From Akkermansia sp. (GTDB lineage Bacteria; Verrucomicrobiota; Verrucomicrobiia; Verrucomicrobiales; Akkermansiaceae), in assembly GCF_020860705.1 (NCBI RefSeq), contig NZ_JAJBTT010000049.1, positions 1,200 to 65,199 of the forward strand: DNA of 64,000 nt. Direction: 5' to 3'. The notes below the pieces were generated by a model that saw only the letters and a list, made by a program, of their open reading frames with translations, searched no databases and had not been told where the DNA came from. This document shows, one piece after another, positions 9,916 to 23,277 of this stretch. Positions within the stretch are counted from its first letter, which is position 1. Every line of letters begins with the position of its first letter. A program made the position numbers and the translations under genes.

Positions 9916-10626
9916 TCATTCTTCCGTGATGCGCGGCGCGTTTACGCCGCCCACCAGCAGCACGATTTCCCCTTTTGGGGCACGTTCCGCAAATTCCGCC
10001 GCCAGACGGGAAGCCGGACCGCGGTGGTAGGTTTCAAAGGTCTTGGTCAGTTCCCTGGCTACGCAGACGGGCACGTCCGGATCCAGCGCCGCCAGGGCCT
10101 GCACGGTTTTGACAATGCGGTGGGGGGATTCGTAAAAGATGCTCGTGTGGCTGGCTTCCACCGCCGCCTGAAGCATGGCTCCCTTCCTGCCGGATTTGAC
10201 GGGCAGAAAGCCGCCAAAGAAAAAAGCGTCCGTAGGCAGTCCGGAACCCACCAGGGCCGTCACCACGGCGGACGGTCCGGGAAGCACGGTAAAGCTTATC
10301 CCCTTTTCCTTGAGCGTCTGGATAAGGCGGTAGCCCGGATCGCTCACGCCCGGCATTCCCGCATCACTGATCACGGCAAAGCTTTCCCCGCCCGCGGCAC
10401 GCGCGGCAATTTCTCCAGAGCGCGGCTGCTCATTGTGGTCATGCATGCTTATCAGCGGCTTGCGGATTTCATAATGGGAGAGCAGCAGTCCGGAATGGCG
10501 GGTGTCTTCACACGCAATGACATCCACCTTGCGCAGCACGTCCAGAGCACGCAGGGTAACATCCGTCCGGTTGCCGATCGGCACCGGAACAAAGTAAACG
10601 CTGTATTCCACTTCCGCCATAAGCAC
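9916..10626 (-). CDS. rsmI: 16S rRNA (cytidine(1402)-2'-O)-methyltransferase RsmI
   Basis: VPVPIGNRTDVTLRALDVL, ACEDTRHS, ISDAGMPGVSDPGYRL, PGPSAVVTALVGSGLPTD, FYESPHRI. Confidence 0.93.
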   Translation of the reverse strand: MLMAEVEYSVYFVPVPIGNRTDVTLRALDVLRKVDVIACEDTRHSGLLLSHYEIRKPLISMHDHNEQPRSGEIAARAAGGESFAVISDAGMPGVSDPGYRLIQTLKEKGISFTVLPGPSAVVTALVGSGLPTDAFFFGGFLPVKSGRKGAMLQAAVEASHTSIFYESPHRIVKTVQALAALDPDVPVCVARELTKTFETYHRGPASRLAAEFAERAPKGEIVLLVGGVNAPRITEE

Positions 10627-10649
10627 AAATTCTACGGAGCAGTACGGAG

Positions 10650-11165
10650 CTATCCGTTGGTAAGGGTTTCCGCAATGGAGGTGGCCACCAGCCGCGCCGC
10701 ATAGGAGAGGGCGTTGGTCCTGGCCGTTTGAATGTTGCCCAGGTCAAAGAACTGGCTCACTTCCTCCGCGGAGTTGGAGTACAGCACCTCTCCCGTCTTT
10801 CCGTCCACCACCCGGTACTTGACGGACAGGCGCAGGCCCAGTTCCGTACTCTTGTAGGTGTCTTCCCGGCTGGAACGCAACTGGTCAAACGTAACGGAGT
10901 ACACTTCCCCTTCCACCCGGATATCCGCATCCGCTCTGGTGCTCAGCCGGTAGGTGCCGTCCCGCTGCAATTCATCCGCCAGAGCGCCGGTCACCAGCGT
11001 AGCGGCACGGGGTTCCAGCGAGTTATTGGCAAAGAGGCAGACCTTGACCGTCTGCGCAAATTCCAGCTTGGGCGGCTTGGTTCCCCCCAGCTGGTAGCCG
11101 CAGGAACCGGCCAGCAGGCACAGAACGGGCAGAAGAAGTTTGAAGACGTTCCGGATACGGTTCAT
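10650..11165 (-). CDS. lptE: LptE-family LPS-assembly lipoprotein
   Basis: Lipobox LAGSCGYQLGG; VKVCLFANNSLEPRAATLVTGALADELQRDG. Confidence 0.8.
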   Translation of the reverse strand: MNRIRNVFKLLLPVLCLLAGSCGYQLGGTKPPKLEFAQTVKVCLFANNSLEPRAATLVTGALADELQRDGTYRLSTRADADIRVEGEVYSVTFDQLRSSREDTYKSTELGLRLSVKYRVVDGKTGEVLYSNSAEEVSQFFDLGNIQTARTNALSYAARLVATSIAETLTNG

Positions 11166-11183
11166 GCGGACGGAGAGTTCCTG

Positions 11184-12137
11184 TTATTTGCTGGTCACGC
11201 CCAGTTTTTTCAGGCGCGCCTTCGCTTTGGCGGCGGCGGCCGGATTGACGTCACCCTTGGCGGCCACTTCCTGATAGCAGAAGATGGCCGCATTGGTATC
11301 CTTCATCTTGGTAAGGTAGTATTCCGCCACTTCCAGCTGCTGGGCCACCAGCTCACGCTTCATGGCGGCCAGGTCGGAACGGGCGGCTCCAGCACGGGCG
11401 CTGTTGGGATAGCGCTGGAGGTAGTCTTCATACGCTTCCTGGGCACGGGCTACATTGACGTGGTTGCGGTCGCCGTCGGCAGCCGCCTGGCGGTACAGGG
11501 TGGCTATCTGGAGCTGGGCCGTGGGGGCCAGCGGAGAGTTCGGGTGGTTGTCCACCAGGTTCTGGTACGCCTCAATGGCTTCCTTCATCCGGCCGCGGGC
11601 GGCCAGGTAGCTGCCCAGCACGTTCATGGCCTGCGGAGCGGTGGAGGCATACGGGGCGTTGTCACGCACGTGGTTCAGCCACTCCGTGACATTCTTGGGA
11701 TCCATCCTGACATCAAACATCCACAGCACGCGGTTGGTCAGCGCGCCGCTCGCCGCGCCAAAAGCCATTTCCTTCTGCCGCTCCATCGCCTTCTTGTACA
11801 GGGGGCTGTCCGGGTGCCGGTCAATGAGTTTCTGGTACTGGTCAAACGCATCCGCAGGCTCCTTCCGGGCCTCGTAAAGTTCCGCCATTCTGAACCGGGC
11901 CTGCGGCGCTTCCTTGGAAAGGGGGTGCTTTTCTACCACGCGCCTGTATTTCTTGATGGCTCCGGAAAGATCGTTCTTTGCTTCCTTAGCCCGGGCCTCC
12001 TGCATCAGGGCAATAGCCTGCTGGTCCACCATGCGGACGGTTCCGGGGGGAGGGGGCGCTTCCGAAGAGCACTGGCACAGCGCCAGCGTTCCGGATACGG
12101 CGGCCATCATGAGAAGCAGCTTTTTCACATTCATCAT
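11184..12137 (-). CDS. BamD/YfiO-like TPR outer-membrane assembly lipoprotein
   Basis: Lipobox LALCQCSS; repeated TPR-like A.ARFRMAELYEARKEPADAFDQYQKLIDRHPDSPL. Confidence 0.8.
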   Translation of the reverse strand: MMNVKKLLLMMAAVSGTLALCQCSSEAPPPPGTVRMVDQQAIALMQEARAKEAKNDLSGAIKKYRRVVEKHPLSKEAPQARFRMAELYEARKEPADAFDQYQKLIDRHPDSPLYKKAMERQKEMAFGAASGALTNRVLWMFDVRMDPKNVTEWLNHVRDNAPYASTAPQAMNVLGSYLAARGRMKEAIEAYQNLVDNHPNSPLAPTAQLQIATLYRQAAADGDRNHVNVARAQEAYEDYLQRYPNSARAGAARSDLAAMKRELVAQQLEVAEYYLTKMKDTNAAIFCYQEVAAKGDVNPAAAAKAKARLKKLGVTSK

Positions 12138-12197
12138 TTTACAGCAGAAAAAGAGCGCGCGTCAACCTGGTGAACGCAGATTGACGCGCAAAAAAAG

Positions 12198-12689
12198 TCA
12201 GTGTCCCTTGCCGTACACGGCTTCGGCATCAAAAACAACGCCGCCGTCCGCTTCACGCAGCGTGACGGGTTCGCCCTGGGGCCGGGCCTTCAGTTCATCG
12301 CCGAACGGCACGGAACGGTAGAAGCAGGAGTGGTGACCGGTGTGGCAGGCTCCGGCGCCGCACTGGTCCACCAGCACGATCAGGGCGTCCTGGTCACAGT
12401 CGATCAATATTTGCTTCACCTTCTGCACGTGGCCGCTGGTAGCCCCCTTGTGCCAGATTTCCTGGCGGCTGCGGGAATAATAAACGGCTTCCCCCAGTTC
12501 CATGGTCATGCGCAGGGATTCTGCATTCATGTACGCCAGCATCAGCGGTTCATGGGTAACATGGTCCATGGCGAGGGCCGGAATCAGGCCGTTCTGGTCA
12601 AATTTGGGGGCGAATTCCACGCCTTTTTCCACATTCACCTTGCCGCGGTCGGCAAAGACAATCCGGGATGAGATGTCATTTTGTTCCAT
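12198..12689 (-). CDS. hisI: Phosphoribosyl-AMP cyclohydrolase (HisI)
   Basis: [58 protein letters not shown]; long ORF trimmed to MEQNDISS. Confidence 0.93.
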   Translation of the reverse strand: MEQNDISSRIVFADRGKVNVEKGVEFAPKFDQNGLIPALAMDHVTHEPLMLAYMNAESLRMTMELGEAVYYSRSRQEIWHKGATSGHVQKVKQILIDCDQDALIVLVDQCGAGACHTGHHSCFYRSVPFGDELKARPQGEPVTLREADGGVVFDAEAVYGKGH

Positions 12690-12776
12690 AACCGGCCCCC
12701 TTAGTACATGAAATATCCGACATATACCAATCTTTTCTGTTGCTCTGACGCAACGAAATGTTTTCATAGGGAGCGT

Positions 12777-13745
12777 ATGGCATTCACGGCACCCCAAGCG
12801 TTCGACCTGCTGCGCACCGCCTTCTCCCGCAACAGGCTTCCCCATGCCCTGCTCGTCGTGGGAGACGAACACCAGGGCGCCTCCCGCCTGATCCTGCAGC
12901 TGCTGGAGCTGATCAACGGCATCCGGGCGGACCATCTGGACGGCGTGCGGGACGAGTACTGCCGCCTGGTGCGCCCCAAATCCAAGTCCCGCCGCATCCT
13001 GCGGGACGACATCCGGGCAGTGGAACCCTTCCTCCAGCAGCGTGCGGCGGAAGGGAAATGGAAGATAGCCGTGTTCATGGATGCGGAGCGCATGAATGAC
13101 GAGGCCGCCAACGCCTTCCTGAAAACCCTGGAGGAGCCTCCCAGCCAGTGCCTGCTCATTCTGGCCACCTCCCAGCCGGACCAGCTTCTCCAGACCATTC
13201 TTTCCCGTTGCGTGCGCGTCAACCTGCAACAGTCCCCGGAGTTCAAGCTAACCCCTGTCCAGGAGGCCCTGCTGCCCCACTGGCTGGAAACCTGCCGCAA
13301 CCTGGACAACGACCTGGCCGCACTGGCCTTCCGCAGCAAGTTCATGGAGGTCATGACGGAAGCCAAAGCCGCCATCACCAGGAACCTGAACCAGGCCCTG
13401 AAGGATGAGGCGAAGGAAGCCGCCCAGGGCACGGATACTTCAGACTGGGAAGCCCGCAACAAGGATGCGAACGCCGCCCAGATTGAAACGGAATACCTGG
13501 AACAGCGCAACCAGGCTCTGGAACTGCTTATCAGCTGGTTCGGCCAGGCGGCCCTGATCGCTTCCGGAGCCCCGGAGGTCACGCCCATTCATCCGGAAGT
13601 GCAAACACTGGCCGCACAGATGCCCGTGAACGAACTGCTGCGGCGCATGGACGCACTCAGCAAGCTGCGGGACGATCTGAATTTCAACATTCATGAGGCG
13701 CTGGCCCTGGATGTGCACCTGCTCGCCGCCGTAGGTTCCTCCTGA
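12777..13745 (+). CDS. DNA polymerase III delta' subunit-like protein
   Basis: [66 protein letters not shown]. Confidence 0.85.
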   Translation: MAFTAPQAFDLLRTAFSRNRLPHALLVVGDEHQGASRLILQLLELINGIRADHLDGVRDEYCRLVRPKSKSRRILRDDIRAVEPFLQQRAAEGKWKIAVFMDAERMNDEAANAFLKTLEEPPSQCLLILATSQPDQLLQTILSRCVRVNLQQSPEFKLTPVQEALLPHWLETCRNLDNDLAALAFRSKFMEVMTEAKAAITRNLNQALKDEAKEAAQGTDTSDWEARNKDANAAQIETEYLEQRNQALELLISWFGQAALIASGAPEVTPIHPEVQTLAAQMPVNELLRRMDALSKLRDDLNFNIHEALALDVHLLAAVGSS

Positions 13746-13781
13746 GCGGGGGATCCCCCTTTTTCCAAACCAACGCCACCC

Positions 13782-14855
13782 ATGAACACATACCCATTCA
13801 TTCTGCTCCTGGCCGCCGCCTTTGCAGGCTTGGCGCCCGTCCGCGCCGTCACCCCGGAGGAAGGCAGGCAAATTTACATGGAAGCCAAAGCCGGAAAAGC
13901 GGAGGCCCAGTACCGTCTGGGCCTTTGCTACCTGAAAGGGGACGGAGTCAAACGCAGCACGTCCCAAGCCAAAACCTGGCTCACCAAGGCAGCCGCCCAG
14001 GGCCACCGCACGGCAAAGCGCTCCCTGCGGCTGATCCCCAAAAAACCGCCCATTCCCGTGAGCCCGTCCATCGACCAGGCCACGCGGGAGAAAAAGAGCC
14101 TGGAACTGTACGAATACTTGTATAAGCTTAAAGATTACAAGCCGGAAAGAGCAATTGTCTACAAGTCTTCGGGCCGTGACAAGAAAGGAAAATTCCCCGA
14201 ACAGGGAACGGCTCCGGACCTGGCCGTAGTCAGCGCCCTCATCCGCGCCGGGGCAGACGTCAACTACCAGGGGGAAGATCTGAATAATTACAAATCCTGC
14301 CCGCTGGCCCTGGCCATCAACATGGAGTTTTACGAACTGGCGGACCTGCTCATCGCCAATGGCGCAGACGTTAATAGGGAAGTGAAGGACAACGGCAAGT
14401 TCGGCAACTCGTTCTCCCTGCTCTACCTCTCTTCCAACCACTACCCTCTTACCAAGGCAAAGTACCTGCTGGAAAACGGAGCCGATCCTGACTACGTGTT
14501 GGATTCAGGCTATCCCCTGCTTGTCTGGGCCGCCAGGCACGGGCAGGACGAATTAGTCGCCCTGCTTTTGGAATACGGAGCGGACCCTGACAAGACACTG
14601 ACTCAACCGCGCAAAAAAAGCTACAAACCCGGCAACGGGGAAACAGCCCTCTGGGCCGCAGCCAATTCCACCAATTCCAAGGATCCGGAGCTGGAAGCCG
14701 TCGCCACCATGCTGATCCAGCACAAGGCGGACGTCAACCGCCGCGCCAAGGACGGCACCACGGCGCTGGACCGCGCCATTGCCAAGAAGAGGGAGGGACT
14801 GGTCCGCATTCTGAAATCCGCTGGGGCTAAAACTTCCAGGGAATTAGGCAAGTAA
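13782..14855 (+). CDS. Secreted Sel1 + ankyrin repeat protein, copy 1
   Basis: Signal peptide; GKAEAQYRLGLCYLKGDGV Sel1 motif; ankyrin repeats with ADVN/GADPD. Confidence 0.85.
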   Translation: MNTYPFILLLAAAFAGLAPVRAVTPEEGRQIYMEAKAGKAEAQYRLGLCYLKGDGVKRSTSQAKTWLTKAAAQGHRTAKRSLRLIPKKPPIPVSPSIDQATREKKSLELYEYLYKLKDYKPERAIVYKSSGRDKKGKFPEQGTAPDLAVVSALIRAGADVNYQGEDLNNYKSCPLALAINMEFYELADLLIANGADVNREVKDNGKFGNSFSLLYLSSNHYPLTKAKYLLENGADPDYVLDSGYPLLVWAARHGQDELVALLLEYGADPDKTLTQPRKKSYKPGNGETALWAAANSTNSKDPELEAVATMLIQHKADVNRRAKDGTTALDRAIAKKREGLVRILKSAGAKTSRELGK

Positions 14856-14947
14856 AAGCAGACGGAGTTTCCGATCGTCCGAGCATTTCCGCGACACCGC
14901 ATTTTTCAGGAAAGCCCTTCCCGGCCGCCGTTTTTCCCCTAACCCGC

Positions 14948-16039
14948 ATGAACATGAACCGATATTCCTACTTGCTGTTGTCCGCCGCCCTTACCGGTTT
15001 AACGGCCGCCCAGGCCGTCACCCCGGAGGAAGGCAGGCAAATTTACATGGAAGCCAAAGCCGGAAAAGCGGAGGCCCAGTACCGTCTGGGCCTTTGCTAC
15101 CTGAAAGGGGACGGAGTCAAGCGCAGTCCGTCCCAGGCCAAATTCTGGTTTTCCAAGGCCGCCAAACAGGGACACCGCACGGCGGAACGCTCCCTGCGCC
15201 TGATTCCTAAACAGGCGCCTCTCCCCGTGGACCACGCCATTGACCAAGCCACACGAGAGAAAAAGAGTCTGGAACTGTACGAATACCTGTACAAACTCAA
15301 GGATTACCGGCCCGCACGGGAAAACAGGAACTCTTCCACGACCATCAATGGAAAAACAACCTATCAAAAACTCCCTGAGAAGGGAACCAAACCTGATCTT
15401 TCCAAGGTAAAAGCCTTCATCCGCACCGGAGCGGACGTCAACTGGCAGGGAGAGGAGAAAGGGGGCGACAAGTCCTGCGCCCTGGCCCTGGCCGTGGAAA
15501 TGGAGTTTTACGAGTTGGCTGACTTGCTCATTGCCAATGGCGCGGATATCAATCTGGAAATAGGTCGCGGTGACAATCTCAAAAACGGTTCTTCCTCCAT
15601 CCTCAGCAGAAACAACTTCGGCGGAGCCATTTCCAAGGCTACCTACCTTCTGGAAAACGGAGCTGATCCGGATTACGTGTGCAATGACGGAAGGACCCTG
15701 CTGATCACCGCTTCCCGGTATGGAAGCACGGAGACCGTCAAGCTCCTCCTGAGTTACGGGGCGGATCCCAACAAACTCAACGGCAAGCCGCGCTTCGGAC
15801 ATTACAAGCCGGCCAATTCGGAATCCGCCCTCTGGGTCGTGGCAGACACCACGGGCCTTCTGGAAAGATCCACGAATGAAGTCGCCAAACTGCTGATCGA
15901 ACACAAGGCGGACGTGAATTACCGCGCCAGGAACGGAACCACGCCCCTGGACCGGGCCATAGCCACAGGAAAGAACAGCCTGGCGAACCTTTTGAAATCT
16001 GCGGGGGCTAAAACTTCGAAGGAATTGAACGGGAAATAA
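14948..16039 (+). CDS. Secreted Sel1 + ankyrin repeat protein, copy 2
   Basis: Strongly paralogous to the preceding gene throughout. Confidence 0.85.
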   Translation: MNMNRYSYLLLSAALTGLTAAQAVTPEEGRQIYMEAKAGKAEAQYRLGLCYLKGDGVKRSPSQAKFWFSKAAKQGHRTAERSLRLIPKQAPLPVDHAIDQATREKKSLELYEYLYKLKDYRPARENRNSSTTINGKTTYQKLPEKGTKPDLSKVKAFIRTGADVNWQGEEKGGDKSCALALAVEMEFYELADLLIANGADINLEIGRGDNLKNGSSSILSRNNFGGAISKATYLLENGADPDYVCNDGRTLLITASRYGSTETVKLLLSYGADPNKLNGKPRFGHYKPANSESALWVVADTTGLLERSTNEVAKLLIEHKADVNYRARNGTTPLDRAIATGKNSLANLLKSAGAKTSKELNGK

Positions 16040-16049
16040 GGGAAAAAGA

Positions 16050-16568
16050 TCAGCCCTTCCCCCGCCCTCCCTGCAAACGGGGGGCTATGGCTTCTTCATA
16101 AGCGCGGAATTTCTGTTCATACGTCAGCCGTGCCGCCGCCGGACTGGTGGAGGGCATCTGCATGATCACGGGAGTTTCCCGGAGGAACAGTTCCGGAAAA
16201 TACCGTTTAAGGTATTTATGGGAGGCGGTGCCATTGCAGCAGACCAGGCTGATGCCGGGAAAGCATTCCAGCAGGGCGGCAATGTCATTAGGCTGCTCCC
16301 CGGAAATATGCTGGTCCAGGCTTCCGGGCCTGATGCCGGAAGCCACCACGTCCCACAGCCCCACCCCGCCCCGGTTGAGCAGGCGCAGGCGTTCCTCATA
16401 CGGCAGGGAAGGGTCAAAACCCAGCAGAGTCCCCATGATTTTCCAGAAGGCGTTGCGCGGATGGGCGTAATACTGAGCCTGCCTCAGGGATTCATCCCCG
16501 GGAAGGGAGCCAAGCACCAGCACGGAACATTCCGGCGTGACGGAAGGAGGGAAGGAACATTTCTTCAC
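16050..16568 (-). CDS. DNA-deoxyinosine / mismatch-type uracil-DNA glycosylase family protein
   Basis: VLGSLPGDESLRQAQYYAHPRNAFWKIMG, GVGLWDVVASGIRPGSLDQHI, MPSTSPA. Confidence 0.85.
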   Translation of the reverse strand: MKKCSFPPSVTPECSVLVLGSLPGDESLRQAQYYAHPRNAFWKIMGTLLGFDPSLPYEERLRLLNRGGVGLWDVVASGIRPGSLDQHISGEQPNDIAALLECFPGISLVCCNGTASHKYLKRYFPELFLRETPVIMQMPSTSPAAARLTYEQKFRAYEEAIAPRLQGGRGKG

Positions 16569-16580
16569 GGCCTGTAATGG

Positions 16581-17390
16581 TCAGGGATTCTGCATGCCGC
16601 AGTGTCTGCGCACTTCCTTCATGCCCACCTCCTGCTCCAGCAGGGAGGACAGCCACGGGTGGCTTCCCACCGCGGGAGCCCGATTGAATCGCTCCGGCCT
16701 GGTGATGCGCGTGAAGATGACGCGCCGGATCTGGGATTTAGGCACCGTTTTGGCTCCGTACCCGTCCGGCATGTTGGAGGACCAGAAGGTTACCTCGTCC
16801 CCGCCATCCTTCACCAGGACGGTCAGATGGCCGGATTCCCGCCTCCCGATGCGGTCCGTCCAGAAAATCTTCATAAAGTCGCCCGGCCTGGCCTTCCGCC
16901 AGTCTTCAAAATTGAAGCCGGCCCCCAGCCTGTGCACCAGCACGGCCAGACCGGGGCCGTTGGCGTTCGCCCAGCCCCACGGCCCTTCGCCGTCATGCTG
17001 GCCAAGGCGGGGAATCAGGGACAGCCACGCTTGTTCGGAGATAACGGGCTGCGGCTGCCGGTCATCCCATATTTGCAGGGATCTGAGAAGAAGCAGGTAA
17101 CAGGCGGAGGAGCAGAAGGAGGGGGTGGCTTCCCGGAGAAGGAAAACGGGGCGGCGCGCACGGGCGTCCCAGCGGCAGGTCTTTTCCGCCAGGGCTTCCA
17201 TGGCCTGCCTGTTGGTCTTGTAACCGCCCCCGTTCCGGAACTGGGAAAGGCCGCTCCGCAGGGCCTGGTACCATGAAACCGCACCCGGAGGCATGGCCGC
17301 ATCCCGTCCTGCAGAGGCGCGGTCCGCCCCCGGCGCGGCTCCGGGCCACAGCAGGCCCAGGCAGCAAATCAATATCAGGGCACTCCTCAT
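16581..17390 (-). CDS. Secreted Cys/His amidase-like (NlpC/CHAP-like) protein, paralog of the gene at the window start
   Basis: Signal peptide MRSALILICCLGLLWPG; SFCSSACYL, WANANGPGLAVLVHRLGAG, RPGDFMKIFW, ESGHLTVLV, FWSSN. Confidence 0.7.
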   Translation of the reverse strand: MRSALILICCLGLLWPGAAPGADRASAGRDAAMPPGAVSWYQALRSGLSQFRNGGGYKTNRQAMEALAEKTCRWDARARRPVFLLREATPSFCSSACYLLLLRSLQIWDDRQPQPVISEQAWLSLIPRLGQHDGEGPWGWANANGPGLAVLVHRLGAGFNFEDWRKARPGDFMKIFWTDRIGRRESGHLTVLVKDGGDEVTFWSSNMPDGYGAKTVPKSQIRRVIFTRITRPERFNRAPAVGSHPWLSSLLEQEVGMKEVRRHCGMQNP

Positions 17391-17646
17391 CCTTGCCTCA
17401 CAGGGTATACGGACGCCGGAAAATATCAAGGGCGGATTGCGCGTGCAAAGACGGGCGGAACGGGAAGAAGGCCAGAGCCTTTTCCCTGGAATTCCTGTTG
17501 TTTTGTCTGGACTTGTCGCACGGCGTCCCTTACTGTGCGTCAGGTCACGCGCCGGGTATGCGGAGCGGAGAGGCAACGCACCTTGGGCGGACCTTGTTTC
17601 CGGTATTTATTTTTAACCACCACGGACCACATAGAGGCATCATACC

Positions 17647-20841
<3,195 letters not shown>

Positions 20842-20867
20842 ACCTGGGAAAAACCGGTTCAGCCAGG

Positions 20868-20906
20868 TCCTGCATGTCCACTGCGGCATGCAGGATCTGC
20901 TTTTTT
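20868..20906 (+). terminator. Rho-independent terminator after carB
   Basis: tcctgcatg ... catgcagga hairpin followed by ctgctttttt. Confidence 0.7.
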
Positions 20907-21008
20907 AATCCCTTCTGAACTGTCTACCCCCGGAACAACGGCACCCTCTGGAAGAAACGCCTTCAAAAAAGGCGGAGAAACCGGCCGCCCCAAACGGGAA
21001 CCTGGCAA

Positions 21009-23273
21009 TTATTCCCGGGAAACCTTCAGCCTCAAAAACCTGCGGGGGAATGTCTCTCCGACGGCCGCCGTGTCACGGTACTCTCCATGCGTTCCGGAAA
21101 CCTCAGCAGCCCCTTCTTCCTGCCATACGTTCAGGTCCTCAGAGCTTTCCACCTGGAAGGTCACATCCGTGGCCTCCGGGTTTACCGGCCAGCTCAACGT
21201 CATGTAGGACAGGCCTCCTTCATGCCTTAACGTCAGCCTGGTGACGCTTCCGCATGGTTTCGTGGGGTCCAGCCCCGTAGCGTACTTCATCAGGTTGCTG
21301 ATGCCGTCTCCGGCAGGCACGGCACCCTCTCCCATCTGGTTCTCCGCCGTTCCGGCAGGAAATTTGTCCTTCTTCCATTGGTCATACGGGTCTCCGGCCT
21401 GTGCCACGGAGAGCACCCGCGTCAGCCCCTCCGGAGTGGTTACGGTCACCACTCCGTCTCTGGATGAAGAGGAGGCGTTGGAAGCAGCCTCCACCGTAAA
21501 ACCGCCGTCTCCCCGCCCGGACGCATTCCCCAAAGCCAGCCAGGGCGCGGAGGAAGCGGCATTCCAAGAACCTTCCGCTATCACGGCCACCGGAACGGCA
21601 CTGGAGCCATGGCGGCCCGGAGAAAGAGACTCGGGGGAAATACGGAATATTTTTACGTCCTCCTGGGCGGATTCAAAATAAAGCGCCGGCATGGCTCCCG
21701 GAACGGCTTTCCATGGAGCCTCCTCCTCTTCCCCAAAGGCAAACCCCAGTTCGTTCCAGACGCTTCCGGAACCGGCAGCAGGAGCGGAAGCTCCATTCTT
21801 GTTGCCGGAACGGTGCGCCATGGCTACGGCGGCCCCATTCGCGGAAATGGAGCAAGCGCTGTCAAAAACGTTATCCTGTAAACCTGAATTGGCCATGTAC
21901 CCCAGGATGCCGCCTGTATAAACGCTTTTTCCCGTACCATTTACAGAGACGGAGGCCACGCATCCGGAATAGTTCCCCGCCATGTCATAGCCGCAAAAAC
22001 CGCCGGACATGGCGTAATAGGAACCGGAGGAAGCTTCCGCCGCTCCGGAAGCATAACAGTGGGAGAACGTCCCCCCCTTGCTGTTGTACCCCGTAAAGCC
22101 CCCCGCCATGGCCGTGCAGGCTCCCGAAGCCGCGGCAGCATGCGCTTGGACGCTGAAAGAGGAATAACAATTTACGCAGCTCCCGGCTTCATTTCTTCCT
22201 GTGAATCCGCCTGCGCACGCATAATCCTGGGAGGCAAGAGCCTTGACTTCCTCTCCCCGCGCGGCGCAACTCACGTAATGGCAACGGATGCTGTCACCGC
22301 AGAAACCTCCCGCCCATCCCTTTGCGGAATGGAGAATGCCCACGTTTCCAGAAGCGGTGCAATTTGTAAACTCCGCCTGGGAGGCCAACCCTGCGAAGCC
22401 CCCCATCGTAAAGGTCTTGCCCTCGTCTCCGGCTTCCAGAATACAGGTGGAAAAGCAATTCCGGAACGTGGCGGGCAGCGCCCCGTCCGTCTCGGCTAGA
22501 AAAGCTGCCATGCCCCCGCCGTACCCGTGGAAAAATGAATCAAACGCCACGCTGCTTTCCGCTCCAACCATGACCCTTCCCCGGGAATAACTGCCCGTCA
22601 CACTGCTCCCGGCATGCCCGCGCCCCATGAACCCTCCGGCAAAATAAGAGGCGGAAACAGAGCAGTTCGTCCCGCAGCGGAGGAAGGTACAACCGCCCGC
22701 ATCCCGTCCCAGGAATCCTCCCGCCTCATACAGGGAACTGACATTTCCTTCCACCGTGCAATACAGGAAATTCGTATTCCTGGCAACCGCGGCCATGCCG
22801 CCCGCCGATGAAACGGCCCGGACGGACTGGGAAATGGAAACGCCCCGGAGATGGACATCCCGGATATCCGCCTCATATAAACTCGCAAAAAGCCCGGCAT
22901 AAGACATGCTTTCCGTTTGAACGGACAAGTGGGAAACGGCGTGGCCGCGTCCATCCAGCTTTCCCTGGAAAGCCCCCTGCCCGTCATCGGCTGCGGAATG
23001 GGAACCAATAGGCGTCCAATCCTCTCCCACGGCAATATCCCGGGTCAGGATGAAATGCTTGTCCCTGTGCGCTGCGCCGCAATAATCGTTCAACGCTGCC
23101 AGCCCGGCTGCGCTGGAAACCCTGAAGGGCTGCTCTTCGCTTCCATCCCCTCCGTCAAAGGCGGCCGTTCCCATGGCGGAAGGAGCGGCCACGCAGGCCA
23201 GCAGGTACAAGGCTAAGAAAAAAGAGGAAAAACGGCTCTTCCTCCCAGAGGCGGTTGCAAGAAATTTTTCCAT
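21009..23273 (-). CDS. Large secreted GLUG-motif protein with BACON-like domain
   Basis: Signal peptide; repeated GG..G / Y..G motifs typical of GLUG; SWNAASSAPWLALGNASGRGDGGFTVEAASNASSSSRDGVVTVTTPEGLTRVLSVAQAG. Confidence 0.7.
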   Translation of the reverse strand: MEKFLATASGRKSRFSSFFLALYLLACVAAPSAMGTAAFDGGDGSEEQPFRVSSAAGLAALNDYCGAAHRDKHFILTRDIAVGEDWTPIGSHSAADDGQGAFQGKLDGRGHAVSHLSVQTESMSYAGLFASLYEADIRDVHLRGVSISQSVRAVSSAGGMAAVARNTNFLYCTVEGNVSSLYEAGGFLGRDAGGCTFLRCGTNCSVSASYFAGGFMGRGHAGSSVTGSYSRGRVMVGAESSVAFDSFFHGYGGGMAAFLAETDGALPATFRNCFSTCILEAGDEGKTFTMGGFAGLASQAEFTNCTASGNVGILHSAKGWAGGFCGDSIRCHYVSCAARGEEVKALASQDYACAGGFTGRNEAGSCVNCYSSFSVQAHAAAASGACTAMAGGFTGYNSKGGTFSHCYASGAAEASSGSYYAMSGGFCGYDMAGNYSGCVASVSVNGTGKSVYTGGILGYMANSGLQDNVFDSACSISANGAAVAMAHRSGNKNGASAPAAGSGSVWNELGFAFGEEEEAPWKAVPGAMPALYFESAQEDVKIFRISPESLSPGRHGSSAVPVAVIAEGSWNAASSAPWLALGNASGRGDGGFTVEAASNASSSSRDGVVTVTTPEGLTRVLSVAQAGDPYDQWKKDKFPAGTAENQMGEGAVPAGDGISNLMKYATGLDPTKPCGSVTRLTLRHEGGLSYMTLSWPVNPEATDVTFQVESSEDLNVWQEEGAAEVSGTHGEYRDTAAVGETFPRRFLRLKVSRE

Positions 23274-23277
23274 GGAA

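Noticed and set aside
10728-12173. 481-aa plus-strand ORF opposite lptE/BamD-like genes
   Set aside because: Antisense shadow with biased composition; the minus strand has clear lipoproteins
12690-13229. N-terminal extension of the hisI ORF
   Set aside because: Extends antisense into the pol III delta' gene; HisI homology begins after MEQNDISS
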